The notes under the pieces were generated by a model that was not told the DNA's origin, did no database searches, and saw nothing but the letters and a program-made list of their open reading frames with translations. A program made the position numbers and the translations under genes. From the NCBI GenBank assembly GCA_011390365.1, contig JAABSM010000001.1:62001-126000 (forward strand): DNA of 64,000 nt, given 5' to 3'. Positions 54,429 to 64,000 of this stretch are shown in pieces (the first letter of the stretch is position 1; the number at the start of each line of letters is the position of its first letter). Origin of the DNA: Gammaproteobacteria bacterium (GTDB lineage: Bacteria; Pseudomonadota; Gammaproteobacteria; Chromatiales; Chromatiaceae).

Positions 54429-57245
54429 TTAATTCAGTTTGCCGTGGCACTGCTTGTATTTCTTGCCGGAGCCGCAGGGGCAGGGTTCGTTGCGCCCGAT
54501 CTTGCGACCCTCGCGCACGAAGGGCTGCGGTTCACGGGGATCTTCCGGCGGGGGTCCTTCCGCGACCTCCGCGTCCGCCGGGGGCGGGGCGAAGCCGTTG
54601 AACTCTTCGTGCTTGAACTGGAACTCCTCGGGGCGCTGTTCCCGTTCCGGCATCTCGGTGCGCACCTTGACCCGGGAGAGTACCGCGACCACGTCGTGCT
54701 TGATGCTGTCGAGCATGCGTGAAAACATCTCGAAGGCCTCGCGCTTGTACTCCTGCTTGGGGTTCTTCTGGGCGTAGCCGCGCAGGTGAATGCCCTGGCG
54801 CAGGTAGTCCATTGCCGCCAGGTGCTCTTTCCAGTGCTGGTCGAGGATCTGGAGCATGATCTCCTTTTCGAAGCGACGCAGGTTTTCGGGGCCGACCAGC
54901 TTTTCCTTGTCTTCGTACTCGCCCTTGAGGTTGTCGAGGATGCGCTGGCGCAGGGGCTCTTCGTGGAGGTTGTGATCGGCATCGAGCCAGTTCTGGATCG
55001 GATATTCGACCTCGAACTCCTCCTTGAGGGCGCGGGTCAGGCCCGGAACGTCCCACTGCTCCTCCAGGCTCTGAGGGGGGATGTGGCGATCGATGAGGGT
55101 GTTGACCACGTCGTGTCGCAGGTTTTCCATGTTTTCGGAGATGTCTTCGGCATCCATCAGGTCGTCGCGCTGTTCATAGACCACCTTGCGCTGGTCATTG
55201 GCGACGTCGTCATACTCCAGCAGTTGCTTGCGGATGTCGAAGTTGCGCCCTTCCACCTTGCGTTGGGCATTGGCGATCGCCTTGTTGATCCAGGGATGTT
55301 CGATCGCCTCCCCCTCTTCCATGCCCAGTTTCTGCATCATGCCGCCGACCCGGTCGGAGGCGAAGATGCGCATCAGGTTGTCTTCCAGGGAGAGGTAGAA
55401 GCGTGTCGAGCCTGGGTCGCCCTGACGACCGGAACGTCCGCGCAGCTGGTTGTCGATACGCCGGGATTCGTGGCGCTCGGTGCCGATGACGTGCAGGCCT
55501 CCCGCCTCCTTGACCCTGGCGTTGAGCTTTTGCCAGTCGCTATGAATCTTCTCCATGGTGGCCTGGGTGACGTTGGCGCCGGCATCCTCGATATCCGCCG
55601 AGGGGTTGCCGCCGAGCACGATGTCGGTACCGCGGCCGGCCATGTTGGTGGCGATGGTGACCGTGCCGGGGCGACCCGCCTCGGCGACGATGCGCGCCTC
55701 CCGTTCGTGCTGTTTGGCGTTGAGCACGTTGTGGGGGATCTTCTCGTTCTCCAGCAGGTTGTGGATCAGCTCGGACGATTCGATGGAGGCGGTACCCACC
55801 AGTACCGGTTGTCCCCGCTCGATGCAGTCCTTGATATCCTCGACGATGGCGGCGTACTTCTCCTTGGCGGTGAGAAAGACCAGGTCGCCCATATCCTTGC
55901 GCACCATGGGCTGGTTGGTGGGAATGACCACCACCTCCAGGCCGTAGATCTGCTGGAATTCGTAGGCCTCGGTGTCAGCGGTGCCGGTCATGCCGGCGAG
56001 CTTGTTGTAGAGGCGGAAGTAGTTCTGGAAGGTGATCGAGGCGAGGGTCTGGTTCTCGTTCTGGATGCGCACCCCCTCCTTGGCCTCCACCGCCTGATGG
56101 AGGCCCTCGGACCAGCGCCGGCCGGGCATGGTGCGGCCGGTGAATTCGTCGACGATCACCACCTCGCCATCCTTGACGATGTAGTCCACGTTCTTCTGGA
56201 ACAGGGCGTGGGCGCGCAGCGCGGCGTAGACGTGGTGCATCAGCATGATGTTGCCGGAGTCGTAGAGGCTCTCGCCCTCCTTGAGCAGGCCCATCTCGCC
56301 GAGCATCTCCTCGATCTTCTGGTGGCCGTCTTCGCTGAGGTAGACCTGGCGCGCCTTCTCATCCACCGAATAGTCGCCGGGGCCGAAGTCGGGTTTGCCC
56401 TCTTCGTTCTTTTCAATGGGCGCCTGGCGGCTCAGGGAGGGAATGACCTTGTCGATCTTGGTGTAGAGTTCCGAGTTGTCGTCGGTGGGGCCGGAGATGA
56501 TCAGGGGCGTGCGCGCCTCGTCGATGAGGATCGAGTCCACCTCGTCGACGACGGCGAAGTTGCGCTCCCGCTGCACCCGCTGTTGCGGGGTGAAGGCCAT
56601 GTTGTCGCGCAGGTAGTCGAAGCCGAATTCGTTATTGGTGCCGTAGGTGATGTCGGCGGCATAGGCCTCGCGGCGGGTCACCGGGCGCATTTGCGGGTGG
56701 CCGCCGGATGCGCCGTCGTAGTCCGGGTCGTAGAGGAAGGAGGAGCTGTCCGCACCGGCGCCGCCGGAGGAGTTGATGACGCCGACGCTGAGGCCGAGGA
56801 AATGGTAGAGCTTGCCCATCCAGGCGGCGTCGCGGCGGGCCAGGTAATCGTTGACCGTGACCACATGAACCCCCTTTCCCGACAGGGCATTGAGGTAGGC
56901 GGCGAGGGTCGCCACCAGGGTCTTGCCTTCACCGGTCTTCATCTCGGCGATCTTGCCGTCGTTGAGGACCATGCCGCCGATCAGCTGGACGTCGAAGTGG
57001 CGCATCTCCATGATGCGGCGGCCGCCTTCGCGGGCGACGGCGAAGGCCTCCGGCAACAGGTCGTCGAGCTTCTCCCCCTTGTCGAGGCGCGCCCGGAACT
57101 CTGCCGTCTTGGCCTGGAGTTGTTCGTCACTGAGGGCCTGGATCTGCTCCTCCAGGGCGTTGACCTGATTGACGACCTTGAACATTTTCTTTACCAGTCG
57201 CTCGTTGCGGCTGCCAAAAACCTTTTTCAGAATCTTGCTGACCAT
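54429..57245 (-). CDS. secA: Preprotein translocase ATPase SecA
   Basis: 938 aa. It drives protein export through SecYEG. Walker [21 protein letters not shown], Walker [23 protein letters not shown]-type helicase motifs, and the C-terminal zinc-binding [13 protein letters not shown], which binds SecB. Length is near the family norm. It lies 86 bp after the M23 peptidase gene; the usual secM is not seen. Confidence 0.98.
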   Translation of the reverse strand: MVSKILKKVFGSRNERLVKKMFKVVNQVNALEEQIQALSDEQLQAKTAEFRARLDKGEKLDDLLPEAFAVAREGGRRIMEMRHFDVQLIGGMVLNDGKIAEMKTGEGKTLVATLAAYLNALSGKGVHVVTVNDYLARRDAAWMGKLYHFLGLSVGVINSSGGAGADSSSFLYDPDYDGASGGHPQMRPVTRREAYAADITYGTNNEFGFDYLRDNMAFTPQQRVQRERNFAVVDEVDSILIDEARTPLIISGPTDDNSELYTKIDKVIPSLSRQAPIEKNEEGKPDFGPGDYSVDEKARQVYLSEDGHQKIEEMLGEMGLLKEGESLYDSGNIMLMHHVYAALRAHALFQKNVDYIVKDGEVVIVDEFTGRTMPGRRWSEGLHQAVEAKEGVRIQNENQTLASITFQNYFRLYNKLAGMTGTADTEAYEFQQIYGLEVVVIPTNQPMVRKDMGDLVFLTAKEKYAAIVEDIKDCIERGQPVLVGTASIESSELIHNLLENEKIPHNVLNAKQHEREARIVAEAGRPGTVTIATNMAGRGTDIVLGGNPSADIEDAGANVTQATMEKIHSDWQKLNARVKEAGGLHVIGTERHESRRIDNQLRGRSGRQGDPGSTRFYLSLEDNLMRIFASDRVGGMMQKLGMEEGEAIEHPWINKAIANAQRKVEGRNFDIRKQLLEYDDVANDQRKVVYEQRDDLMDAEDISENMENLRHDVVNTLIDRHIPPQSLEEQWDVPGLTRALKEEFEVEYPIQNWLDADHNLHEEPLRQRILDNLKGEYEDKEKLVGPENLRRFEKEIMLQILDQHWKEHLAAMDYLRQGIHLRGYAQKNPKQEYKREAFEMFSRMLDSIKHDVVAVLSRVKVRTEMPEREQRPEEFQFKHEEFNGFAPPPADAEVAEGPPPEDPREPQPFVREGRKIGRNEPCPCGSGKKYKQCHGKLN

Positions 57246-57294
57246 GAACTACATCTATCCCGGGAATTGGTTGGATGGGGTGGAGCGGCGAGGA

Positions 57295-57320
57295 CGGCCC
57301 GAAGGGCGAACTTCGGGCCG
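57295..57320. repeat. Hairpin between the M23 peptidase gene and secA
   Basis: CGGCCCGAAG/CTTCGGGCCG, 10-bp perfect stem with a 6-nt loop, in the 86-bp gap. No T-tract on the minus strand, so it could attenuate but is not a standard terminator. Confidence 0.45.
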
Positions 57321-57331
57321 CGGAGGGGTGA

Positions 57332-58288
57332 TCAATGAATCTCCTTCATGAACTTCTGGGGGTCCACGGTCTCGCCGTTATAGGCGACCTCGAAGTGGAC
57401 GTGGGGGCCGGTGGAGCGCCCGGTGTTGCCGAGCAGGCTGATCACCTGCCCCTTGGTCACCAGGTCGCCGGTCTCCACGAAGACCTTCTGGTTGTGGCCG
57501 TAGCGGGTGGAGTAGCCGTTGCCGTGGCGAATCTCCACCACCTTGCCGAAGCCCGCCTTGGAACCCGCGAAGGTGACGACGCCAGAGGCGACCGACATCA
57601 CCTTCGAGCCCCGCTTGCCGGCGATATCTATGCCGTTGTGGAAGGAGCGCTTGCCGGTGAAGGGGTCCTTGCGGTAACCGTAGAGGGAGGAGATCCAGCC
57701 GTTGGCCACCGGACTGCCGGCGGGGAATATCTCCTCCTGCAACTGGCGATTCATCAGCAACTCTTCGAGAAAGCTCAATTTGCGCTCCCGATCATCAATC
57801 GAGCGGGAGAGTGCCTTCATCTCGTCTACCAGTTCCTGAAAGTCGAAATCCTCGTCGCTCATCGCGCTGAGGCTCCCCCCGTCGTCGTCCAGGTCACCGG
57901 TACCGCCGCGGGCGGGCAGTTCGTCGAAGTTGAATTCATCCGCGTCGAGGTTGCTGACCTCGGCAAGCCGCTGCCCCAGGGCGTTGATGCGCAGGATCTC
58001 CGATTGCATCTCCCCCAGGCGCAAGGCCAGGGCGTCAAGATGGTTGCGGGTCTGGCCCCGTTCCTCCAGCAAACTGGTGCGTTGCTCCTCCAGTTCAAGA
58101 TAGACCGCCTCGGCGGCCTGATCCGATTTGCTGGCGAGCCCCTTCTCCAGTCCGAATTGATAGCCGTACCATGCGCTTGCCGTGGCGCCAGCGCCCAGTA
58201 GCAGGGCCGTCAGGGCGATCGCTTTCCAGAGCGAAGTCCCGATTCGCCCGGAAGTTGCGGCAACTCCAGATAGGAGTAGAATTTTCAT
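57332..58288 (-). CDS. M23-family murein endopeptidase
   Basis: 318 aa. It has an N-terminal membrane segment (about residues 20-45), a coiled coil (about 55-100) and a C-terminal LytM/M23 domain (about 200-318). The zinc ligands H and D are in FHNGIDIAGKRG and H in PHVHFEVAYNG; all are present, so it should be active. GAGGAG precedes the ATG at 58288. It is next to secA, as in many gammaproteobacteria. Confidence 0.93.
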   Translation of the reverse strand: MKILLLSGVAATSGRIGTSLWKAIALTALLLGAGATASAWYGYQFGLEKGLASKSDQAAEAVYLELEEQRTSLLEERGQTRNHLDALALRLGEMQSEILRINALGQRLAEVSNLDADEFNFDELPARGGTGDLDDDGGSLSAMSDEDFDFQELVDEMKALSRSIDDRERKLSFLEELLMNRQLQEEIFPAGSPVANGWISSLYGYRKDPFTGKRSFHNGIDIAGKRGSKVMSVASGVVTFAGSKAGFGKVVEIRHGNGYSTRYGHNQKVFVETGDLVTKGQVISLLGNTGRSTGPHVHFEVAYNGETVDPQKFMKEIH

Positions 58289-58333
58289 AGGCTCCTCGTC
58301 GATCGTTCCCGTTATTGCTAAGTTTAATCCATT

Positions 58334-58759
58334 ATGGCCAGACAGCTAGATCCAGTTGATCGCTACCTAACCCGGATCACCCGATTTGCGAGGGTGGACA
58401 CACAATCGAAACTGCTCGCTCTGGTGCGAGCCGCTCTGCCCGCCGAGCTTGCGTGCCAGTGCCTGGGGGCGACGCTGGCTCAGGATCGCCTGACGGTCGT
58501 CGCGCCGTCCCCCGTCTGGGCAAGTCGGTTACGCTATTCTTTTCCTCTCATTCAGGCTCGTTTGGGCGAGTCCGACGTGGTCGTCGAGCGGCTGCTGGTC
58601 AGGATTTCACCCCAACGCTCCGCGAAAACCCGCGAGATGCCCAAGCCCAAGGCGATCTCCGATTCCAGCGCGACACTGCTGCGCCAGACGGCGGAGACGG
58701 TCGACGATGTCGAGCTGGCCGCGGCGCTGCGTCGTCTCGCCGCCCATGGCAGGGGTTAG
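58334..58759 (+). CDS. DUF721/DciA-like protein
   Basis: 141 aa. An N-terminal KH-like DUF721 domain (LLALVRAALPAELACQCLGA, then RLTVVAPSPVWASRLRY) is followed by a short helical tail. DUF721 includes DciA, a helicase-loading factor in many bacteria without DnaC; this gene neighbours lpxC and secA as DUF721 genes commonly do in gammaproteobacteria. It is transcribed divergently from the M23 gene and converges with lpxC. Confidence 0.8.
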   Translation: MARQLDPVDRYLTRITRFARVDTQSKLLALVRAALPAELACQCLGATLAQDRLTVVAPSPVWASRLRYSFPLIQARLGESDVVVERLLVRISPQRSAKTREMPKPKAISDSSATLLRQTAETVDDVELAAALRRLAAHGRG

Positions 58760-58797
58760 CTTCGCTGTGTTGGCGAAGGTTCCGCCCCGGCAAGGGC

Positions 58798-59709
58798 TCA
58801 ACTGACCTGGATCGGCTTCATGTAGGAGATCGGCAGCTCCTTTTCGTTCTCGAAGGTGACCTCTTCCCAGCTGTTCTGATTGGCCAGCAGCGCCTTGAGC
58901 AGCTTGTTGTTGAGGGCATGGCCCGATTTGTGGCCGGTAAAGGCGCCGATGAGGCTGTGGCCGAGCAGGTAGAGGTCGCCAATGGCGTCGAGAATCTTGT
59001 GTTTGACGAATTCGTCTTCGTAGCGCAGTCCGTCCTCGTTCAGGATGCGGTAGTCGTCGACCACGATCGCATTGTCCATGCTGCCTCCCAGCGCCAGACT
59101 GCGTTCGCGCAGCATCTCGATGTCGCGCAGAAAGCCGAAGGTGCGGGCGCGACTGATCTCCTTGACGAAGGAGATGGAGGAGAAGTCCATCGAGGAGAAG
59201 CGGGTGCGGTCGGTGAATACCGGGTGGTCGAAGTCGATCGAGAAGGAGACCTTGAAGCCCTCGTAGGGTTCGAAGGAGGCGAGCTTGTCATCCTCCTCGA
59301 CGCTCACCTTTCTCTTGATGCGAATGAATTTCTTGGCCGCGTTCTGCTCTTCGATGCCGGCCGACTGGAGCAGGAAGACGAAGGGGCCGGCGCTGCCGTC
59401 CATGATCGGCACCTCCTCGGCGCTGACGTCGACATAGGCGTTGTCGATGCCGAGGCCGGCGAAGGCGGAGAGCAGATGCTCGACGGTGGAGATCTTGACG
59501 CCGTCCTGCACCAGGGTGGTCGAGAGGCGAGTATCGCCCACGTTCTCGGGTGCGGCCTTGATCTCCCGCGGCTCGTCCAGGTCGACACGCCGAAAGACGA
59601 TTCCGGTCTCTACCGGCGCCGGGCGTAACGTCAGGTAGACCTTCTTGCCCGTGTGCAAGCCCACGCCGGTTGCGCGGATGACGTTTTTCAGGGTGCGCTG
59701 TCTGATCAT
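58798..59709 (-). CDS. lpxC: UDP-3-O-acyl-N-acetylglucosamine deacetylase LpxC
   Basis: 303 aa. Committed step of lipid A synthesis, a zinc amidase. The zinc ligands are in [19 protein letters not shown] and [17 protein letters not shown]. It starts [22 protein letters not shown] as usual. Length normal. It is the upstream gene of a minus-strand cell-envelope group (lpxC, M23 peptidase, secA), with the DUF721 gene on the opposite strand between them. Confidence 0.98.
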   Translation of the reverse strand: MIRQRTLKNVIRATGVGLHTGKKVYLTLRPAPVETGIVFRRVDLDEPREIKAAPENVGDTRLSTTLVQDGVKISTVEHLLSAFAGLGIDNAYVDVSAEEVPIMDGSAGPFVFLLQSAGIEEQNAAKKFIRIKRKVSVEEDDKLASFEPYEGFKVSFSIDFDHPVFTDRTRFSSMDFSSISFVKEISRARTFGFLRDIEMLRERSLALGGSMDNAIVVDDYRILNEDGLRYEDEFVKHKILDAIGDLYLLGHSLIGAFTGHKSGHALNNKLLKALLANQNSWEEVTFENEKELPISYMKPIQVS

Positions 59710-59834
59710 TAACTCATTAATTCCTGTCCGAAAGGTTTGAATGCCGCTACTAACTTGTGAATTCTATCATGGGCTTCAATGACAGACAAAGCGTAAAGCA
59801 ACGTGAGAATAGCGCCCCGACCAAGGGCGACCGT

Positions 59835-61013
59835 CTACCCGCGACAACCCCCTTCTTTGTCCCCCTTGCCGGGGGTGAGGCGGCGACGCAACGGCGGAAT
59901 GGCGGCCGTGATCAGAAACAGCAGCGAGAAGATAGCGAGGACGTTGTTTTCTGATTCCCGCGACGCGGTTTCGACGACACTGAATATCCGCCAGTCGAGG
60001 GTGGCGATCGCCTGATCCAGCGCCAGGCCGAGCAGCAGGCTCATGCCGGCGACACCGACCAGATAGGCGCCAAGGGTGCGATTTCCAAGCTCGCGGCGGA
60101 TGATCGCCAGGCTGCCGATATTGCTTGCCGGCCCGGCGAGGAGAAAGACCAGCACCGTGCCCGGCGACACGCCGGCGAAGAGCATGGCGTGGGCCAGCGG
60201 GGTACTGGCGGTGGCGCAGACGTACATCGGCACCGAGATCGCGAGTATCGCCAGCATCGCAAAAAGGCCGCTACCCCAGGCGGCGAGGGTCTCCGCCGGC
60301 AGCAACGTGATGACCGCGCCGGCGGCGAGGATGGCGGCGGCCAGCCACAGCGAGAGGTCATCGAGGAGGGTGGTGAAGGCGTACTGCAGGCCCTCCCAGG
60401 TGCGGCTGACGAAAGAGCCCCTCGCCCCGCGGGCGTGGGCCCGTGAGGGCTCGCTGGCGGTGGCGGCGTCACCCCGGCCTTGTGGGGGCGTCTGCGCGAC
60501 GCAGCCGCAGGCGCCATCGGCGCAGCGGATGGGTGGCGATGCGGCGCTCATCGAGCTATCGGGTTGCGCCACCGGTAATTCGATGGTGTGGGCGGGCTTC
60601 GGGGTATCGAATCGTCCCACCAGCAATCCCGCCGTCACCGCCGAGAGCACGGCGGCGATGGGGCGAATGATCGCCAGCCAGGGGCCCAGCAAGACCCAGG
60701 AGAGGGCGACGGAGTCGACGCCGGTCTCCGGCGTGGCGATCAGGAACGAGGTGGTGGAGGCCTTGGAAGCGCCTCCCCGGCGCAGCGAGATGGCGGCGGG
60801 CAACACGCTGCACGAGCAAAGCGGCAGCGGGGCGCCGATCAGCGCCGCCTTGATGACCGAGGCTGAACCGCTCCCCCCCAGCATGCGGGCGACCAGCTTC
60901 ATGGGAATCCACGCTCGAATCAGCCCGGCGGCGATCAGTCCGACGAGCAGCCAGGGCGCGGAGTCCAGGGCGAGGAGCCAGGTGTTTTCCAACCAGCGTT
61001 GCAGTAGTTCCAT
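59835..61013 (-). CDS. SO_0444-type copper/zinc efflux permease
   Basis: 392 aa from the ATG at 61013. Two-part membrane permease of the DUF318/YraQ family: GAPLPLCSCSVLPAAISLRRG is the key N-terminal motif, and VCATASTPLAHAMLFAGVSPG its C-terminal repeat. A His/Cys-rich central loop (CADGACGCVAQTP) could bind metal. Shewanella SO_0444 and relatives are linked to Cu/Zn efflux; transport of arsenicals or other species is possible. It starts 22 bp after the MTA/SAH deaminase stop. Confidence 0.85.
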   Translation of the reverse strand: MELLQRWLENTWLLALDSAPWLLVGLIAAGLIRAWIPMKLVARMLGGSGSASVIKAALIGAPLPLCSCSVLPAAISLRRGGASKASTTSFLIATPETGVDSVALSWVLLGPWLAIIRPIAAVLSAVTAGLLVGRFDTPKPAHTIELPVAQPDSSMSAASPPIRCADGACGCVAQTPPQGRGDAATASEPSRAHARGARGSFVSRTWEGLQYAFTTLLDDLSLWLAAAILAAGAVITLLPAETLAAWGSGLFAMLAILAISVPMYVCATASTPLAHAMLFAGVSPGTVLVFLLAGPASNIGSLAIIRRELGNRTLGAYLVGVAGMSLLLGLALDQAIATLDWRIFSVVETASRESENNVLAIFSLLFLITAAIPPLRRRLTPGKGDKEGGCRG

Positions 61014-61035
61014 GGCGGATAGGATCAGCAAAGGC

Positions 61036-62352
61036 TCAGGCGAGTTCCTGAAGCCGCTGTTGCCACTCACCGCTCTTTACGCGAATGGCGGTTTCGTCGA
61101 GGGTGGTCAATCGCCCCTGGCGGAGCACCTGACGACCGGCGACCCAGACGTCGCTTACCTGGTTGCGGTGGCTGGCATAGATCAGTTGGGAGATCGGGTG
61201 GTAGAGCGGGCGGGTATTCAGATGGGAGAGGTCGATGGCGGTGATGTCCGCCGCCTTGCCCTTCTCCAGCGAGCCGGTCTCGGCGGCGATGCCCAGCGCC
61301 CGTGCGCCGTTGATGGTGGCCATGCGCAGCGCCTGCTCGGCGGGCAGGGCGGCGGCGTCGCCGGCGACCCCCTTGCCCAGCAGGGCGGCGGTACGCATCT
61401 CGCCGAGCATGTCCAGATCGTTGTTGCTGGCGGCGCTGTCGGTGCCCAGCGCGACGTTGACCCCGGCATCCAGCAGGCGTTGCACGGGGCAGAAGCCGCT
61501 GGCCAGTTTCAGGTTCGACTCCGGGCAGTGCACCACATGGCCGCCGGCGTTGGCGTAGGCGGTGATCTCGTCGTCTTGCAGATGGGTCATATGCACCCCG
61601 ACCAGCGAGCTGTCGAGCAGTCCCAGTCTCTCCAGCCGCGCCAGCGGCCGCATCGCGTACCTCTCCAGCCCCATGCGAATCTCGTCATCCGTCTCGTGGA
61701 CGTGCATGTGCACCGGGATGTTCAGCTCCGCCGCCAGTTTGGCGACCCGCGCCAGCGGCGCGTCGGATACCGAGTAGGGGGCGTGGGGGGCGAACGCGGT
61801 GTGCAGCGTTGCCCGGTCCCGCAGGCGATCGTGCAGCGCCAGGCCCCGCTCCAGGTATTCGTCCGGGTTCTCCGCCCAGGCGGAGGGGAAGTCGATGAGG
61901 ATCAGGCCCACCACCGCGCGCATCCCCGCCGACTCGACCACCCGCGCGGTAACGTCGGGAAAGAAGTACATATCGTTGAAACAGGTGACGCCGCCGCGAA
62001 GCATCTCCGCCGCCGCCAGCCGCGTGCCGTCGGCGATGAACTCCTCCCGTGCCCAGCGCTGCTCCGCCGGCCAGATGTGGTCGTTGAGCCAGGTCATCAG
62101 CGGCAGGTCGTCGGCGAGGCCGCGAAACAGGCTCATCGCCGCGTGGGTATGGGCGTTGATCAGGCCGGGGATCACCAGGTGTTCGGAGAGATCGTGAACC
62201 TGATTGGCGCGATACTTCTCCGCCGCCCGCGACTGGGTCGGCAGTTCCAGAATGCGGCCATCCTTGATCGCGACGGCGTGACCTTCCAGCACCGGATCGC
62301 CGTCGGTGACGGGAGCGATCCAGCGGGCGTTGATCAGGGTATCGATTTTCAC
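61036..62352 (-). CDS. mtaD: 5-methylthioadenosine/S-adenosylhomocysteine deaminase
   Basis: 438 aa from the GTG at 62352. Amidohydrolase-superfamily deaminase with metal ligands in PGLINAHTHAAMSLFRG, HMHVHETDDEI, and GTDSAASNNDLDMLGEMR. It deaminates MTA/SAH to the inosine forms. The divergent neighbour is mtnA, which acts later in the methionine-salvage route; in Pseudomonas this deaminase-first route is known. Other members, such as guanine or chlorohydrolase-like deaminases, are an alternative. Confidence 0.88.
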   Translation of the reverse strand: MKIDTLINARWIAPVTDGDPVLEGHAVAIKDGRILELPTQSRAAEKYRANQVHDLSEHLVIPGLINAHTHAAMSLFRGLADDLPLMTWLNDHIWPAEQRWAREEFIADGTRLAAAEMLRGGVTCFNDMYFFPDVTARVVESAGMRAVVGLILIDFPSAWAENPDEYLERGLALHDRLRDRATLHTAFAPHAPYSVSDAPLARVAKLAAELNIPVHMHVHETDDEIRMGLERYAMRPLARLERLGLLDSSLVGVHMTHLQDDEITAYANAGGHVVHCPESNLKLASGFCPVQRLLDAGVNVALGTDSAASNNDLDMLGEMRTAALLGKGVAGDAAALPAEQALRMATINGARALGIAAETGSLEKGKAADITAIDLSHLNTRPLYHPISQLIYASHRNQVSDVWVAGRQVLRQGRLTTLDETAIRVKSGEWQQRLQELA

Positions 62353-62479
62353 GGTAATGACTCCAGGTGGCGGTGCGACAACCGACGGTGCAAAAGGCGG
62401 AGACCCCAGGGAAGGTTCGCGCCCCTCGGCGCCGCTCGGCCATGTTCTCAATTCCGTCTATTCTATCAAAACTCCAAGC

Positions 62480-62488
62480 TGATATACT
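62480..62488 (+). promoter_or_regulatory. Possible extended -10 promoter of mtnA
   Basis: TGATATACT: an extended -10 with TATACT at 62483-62488, 45 bp upstream of the mtnA ATG. No good -35 is visible. Confidence 0.4.
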
Positions 62489-62533
62489 CCCTGCCTACCA
62501 ACCGACCACCCCTTGTCAGCCGGGAGAACCGCC

Positions 62534-63598
62534 ATGACACCCATGCCCCTAGCCATCGCCGCCGCCGCCGACAAGGCCATCGTCTGGGAGAACGATCGCC
62601 TCTATCTGCTTGACCAGCGGGTGCTTCCCGCCGAAGAGGTCTACCTGGAATACCACGGCGCGGAGGATGCCGCGGAAGGGATCCGGTCGATGGTGGTGCG
62701 GGGCGCGCCGGCGATCGGCATTACCGCCGCCTTCGGGGTGGTGCTGGGCGCGCGCCGGGCATGGGCAAGCGCCGGGCATGGCTGGAAGGCGGCCCTGGAA
62801 CCGGGGCTTGGCGCGCTCGCCGCATCCCGGCCCACCGCCGTCAACCTCTTCTGGGCGATCGCGCGCATGCGCAAGGTGATCGCCGGCATGGCCGATGACG
62901 GCGACCCCACACCCCGCCTGTTGCGTGAGGCCCAGGCCATTCATGCCGAGGATGTGGCCGCCAATCGCGCCATGGGCGAGCTTGGGGCGGCCTTGCTTGG
63001 CGAGCGCACGCGGGTGATTACCCACTGCAATGCCGGCGCCCTCGCCACCGGCGGCTACGGTACCGCGCTGGGGGTGATTCGCAGTGCCTGGGCCGCCGGC
63101 AAGCTGGAGGGGGTACTCGCCGACGAGACCCGCCCGTGGATGCAGGGCGCCCGCCTCACCGCCTGGGAGCTGGCCAAGGACGCGATCCCGGTGACCTTGC
63201 TGACCGACGGCGCGGCGGCCAGCCGGCTGGCGCTGGGCGATGTGGGCTGGATGATCGTCGGCTCCGACCGCATCGCCGCCAACGGCGACGTCGCCAACAA
63301 GATCGGCACCTACAGTCTCGCCGTCAACGCCAAATACCACGGCGTCAAGGTGATGGTCGCCGCCCCCACCTCCACCATCGACATGCAGCTCGCCAGCGGC
63401 AAGGAGATCCCCATCGAGACCCGCGGCGCGGAGGAGGTGCTGTGCTGCGGCGGCACGCGCCTGGGCGCGCAAGGGGCGGAGGTGTGGAACCCGGTCTTCG
63501 ACGTCACCCCCGCCGCCCTGGTCGACGCCATCGTCACCGAAAAGGGGGTGGTGGAAAACCCGACCGCGGAGAAGATGGCGGAACTGATGGGGCGTTGA
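62534..63598 (+). CDS. mtnA: Methylthioribose-1-phosphate isomerase
   Basis: 354 aa from the ATG at 62534 (GGGAG 7 nt upstream); an in-frame TTG at 62513 is less likely. It isomerises methylthioribose-1-phosphate to methylthioribulose-1-phosphate in methionine salvage. Family marks: MVVRGAPAIGITAAFG, RPTAVNLFWAI, ITHCNAGALATGGYGTALGV, DETRPWMQGARLTAWEL (active Asp/Cys region) and IVGSDRIAANGDVANKIGTY. It diverges from mtaD. Confidence 0.96.
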   Translation: MTPMPLAIAAAADKAIVWENDRLYLLDQRVLPAEEVYLEYHGAEDAAEGIRSMVVRGAPAIGITAAFGVVLGARRAWASAGHGWKAALEPGLGALAASRPTAVNLFWAIARMRKVIAGMADDGDPTPRLLREAQAIHAEDVAANRAMGELGAALLGERTRVITHCNAGALATGGYGTALGVIRSAWAAGKLEGVLADETRPWMQGARLTAWELAKDAIPVTLLTDGAAASRLALGDVGWMIVGSDRIAANGDVANKIGTYSLAVNAKYHGVKVMVAAPTSTIDMQLASGKEIPIETRGAEEVLCCGGTRLGAQGAEVWNPVFDVTPAALVDAIVTEKGVVENPTAEKMAELMGR

Positions 63599-63717
63599 GT
63601 CTTGTCGCTTCACGGGGCATATCTCTCTCACCGAGACGCTGCGGCCAGGTCGGAGGGGTTCTCTGTGCGCCCCTGTCCCTCAGTGAGGGACTGTTATCGC
63701 CCTGCGTCAGGGGTGAC

Positions 63718-63745
63718 ATTGGCGCGTCAGGCCGCGCGCTCCGCT
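63718..63745. repeat. Copy of the right arm of the 19802-19853 inverted repeat
   Basis: ATTGGCGCGTCAGGCCGCGC followed by GCTCCGCT matches 19832-19859 at 26 of 28 positions. The left arm is not present here. It lies between mtnA and pgeF. Confidence 0.55.
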
Positions 63746-63779
63746 GCTTGGGGGCCGTTGCGCCTGGGCGCGCGGCGAA

Positions 63780-64000
63780 CTATTCGAACCAGATAACAGA
63801 GGCAAAACGTCCGGTGACGCCGTCGCGACGGTAGGAGTAGAACCGGGGGTCACAAAAGGTGCAATACTCTCCGCCGCCAATGAATGAAGGCTGGTAGGGC
63901 GTCAGCCGCTGGCGGGCGAGGGCGTAGAGGTCCGCCAGCCACTTCCCCTGCGTTTCTCCCGGGCGAAAGGCGGATGCCGCGGCGGCGTCACCGTCGACAA
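63780..64000 (-). CDS. pgeF: Purine nucleoside phosphorylase/laccase-domain protein (PgeF/YfiH), C-terminal part
   Basis: The 3' 221 bp of a gene that runs off the window: 72 codons open to the edge, then TAG at 63780-63782. The tail GGEYCTFCDPRFYSYRRDG followed by VTGRFASVIW is the diagnostic C-terminus of the PgeF/YfiH family, which cleaves purine nucleosides and clears mis-crosslinked muropeptides. The upstream part is not visible. Confidence 0.88.
   Translation of the reverse strand, partial: VDGDAAAASAFRPGETQGKWLADLYALARQRLTPYQPSFIGGGEYCTFCDPRFYSYRRDGVTGRFASVIWFE

Noticed and set aside
57246-57331. secM upstream of secA
   Set aside because: The 86-bp gap encodes no arrest peptide; it holds only a hairpin.
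54786-57338. 850-codon open frame antisense to secA
   Set aside because: Shadow frame; repetitive Leu/Val/Asp/His-rich composition with no domain, while secA is certain.
58760-58778. Terminator between the DUF721 gene and lpxC
   Set aside because: CTTCGC/GCGAAG hairpin is only 6 bp and has no T-tract.
60076-62613. 845-codon open frame antisense to the permease and mtaD
   Set aside because: Shadow frame across two well-supported genes.

Overview
This 64-kb, GC-rich window looks like a chromosomal segment of a free-living gammaproteobacterium. The support is gene order typical of that class: amgK/lptD/surA/pdxA, lpxC next to a DUF721 gene, an M23 peptidase gene and secA, plus mpl-ubiX, hemJ, cytochrome c4 and aat. 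A sulfur-oxidising or Chromatiales-like relative is my inference from the mix of oadGAB, a GH57-containing glycogen cluster, DUF6858 and many sensory genes; no gene here proves the lifestyle. Nearly the whole window is coding. I saw no rRNA, tRNA, CRISPR array, prophage or complete insertion sequence.

Layout. 0.1-2.0 kb: a two-component pair. 2.2-7.9 kb: a large transporter-like/HEAT/cyclic-nucleotide-binding protein, an alpha/beta hydrolase, and a response-regulator plus HD-hydrolase pair. 8.3-11.3 kb: ribD, ribE and mazG, interrupted by repeats. 11.5-13.4 kb: a DUF3782-like nuclease-fold protein, a repeat-rich gap and a relic of a REP-associated transposase. 13.5-20.9 kb: minus-strand genes for a phosphotransferase/ATPase, a deacetylase-family protein, Aat, a dynamin-like GTPase, HemJ and AmgK. 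21.0-25.5 kb: lptD-surA-pdxA, overlapping end to end. 25.7-30.3 kb: mpl-ubiX and several small proteins (STAS-like, TIR-like, ErpA-like, DUF6858).

30.4-35 kb: cysG, a CLC channel, cytochrome c4 and a small conserved protein. 35.2-40.6 kb: a sugar-nucleotide/alpha-glucan operon (glgC, GH57, malQ, galU), followed by a thioredoxin at 40.8-41.2 kb. 41.2-46.6 kb: a double-FHA protein, a CorB/CorC-type transporter, a Memo-family protein, a truncated YgfX-like protein and two sensory proteins. 46.8-50.1 kb: the sodium-pumping decarboxylase oadGAB. 50.5-52.8 kb: a sulfotransferase overlapping an amidinotransferase-fold hydrolase. 53.2-59.7 kb: argJ, secA, the M23 peptidase, DUF721 and lpxC. 59.8-64 kb: a metal permease, an MTA/SAH deaminase, mtnA and the 3' part of pgeF.

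The strongest non-genic signal is a layer of small repeats. There are two copies of a 100-bp element with 16-bp terminal inverted repeats, both at the 3' ends of genes; one supplies the mazG stop codon. A 15-bp palindrome made only of the element's two tips also lies at a gene 3' end. A second layer consists of near-perfect hairpins, one pair arranged head to head like a REPIN, in the same window as a relic of a REP-associated tyrosine transposase. A third repeat pair appears to have entered the reading frame of the phosphotransferase/ATPase gene.
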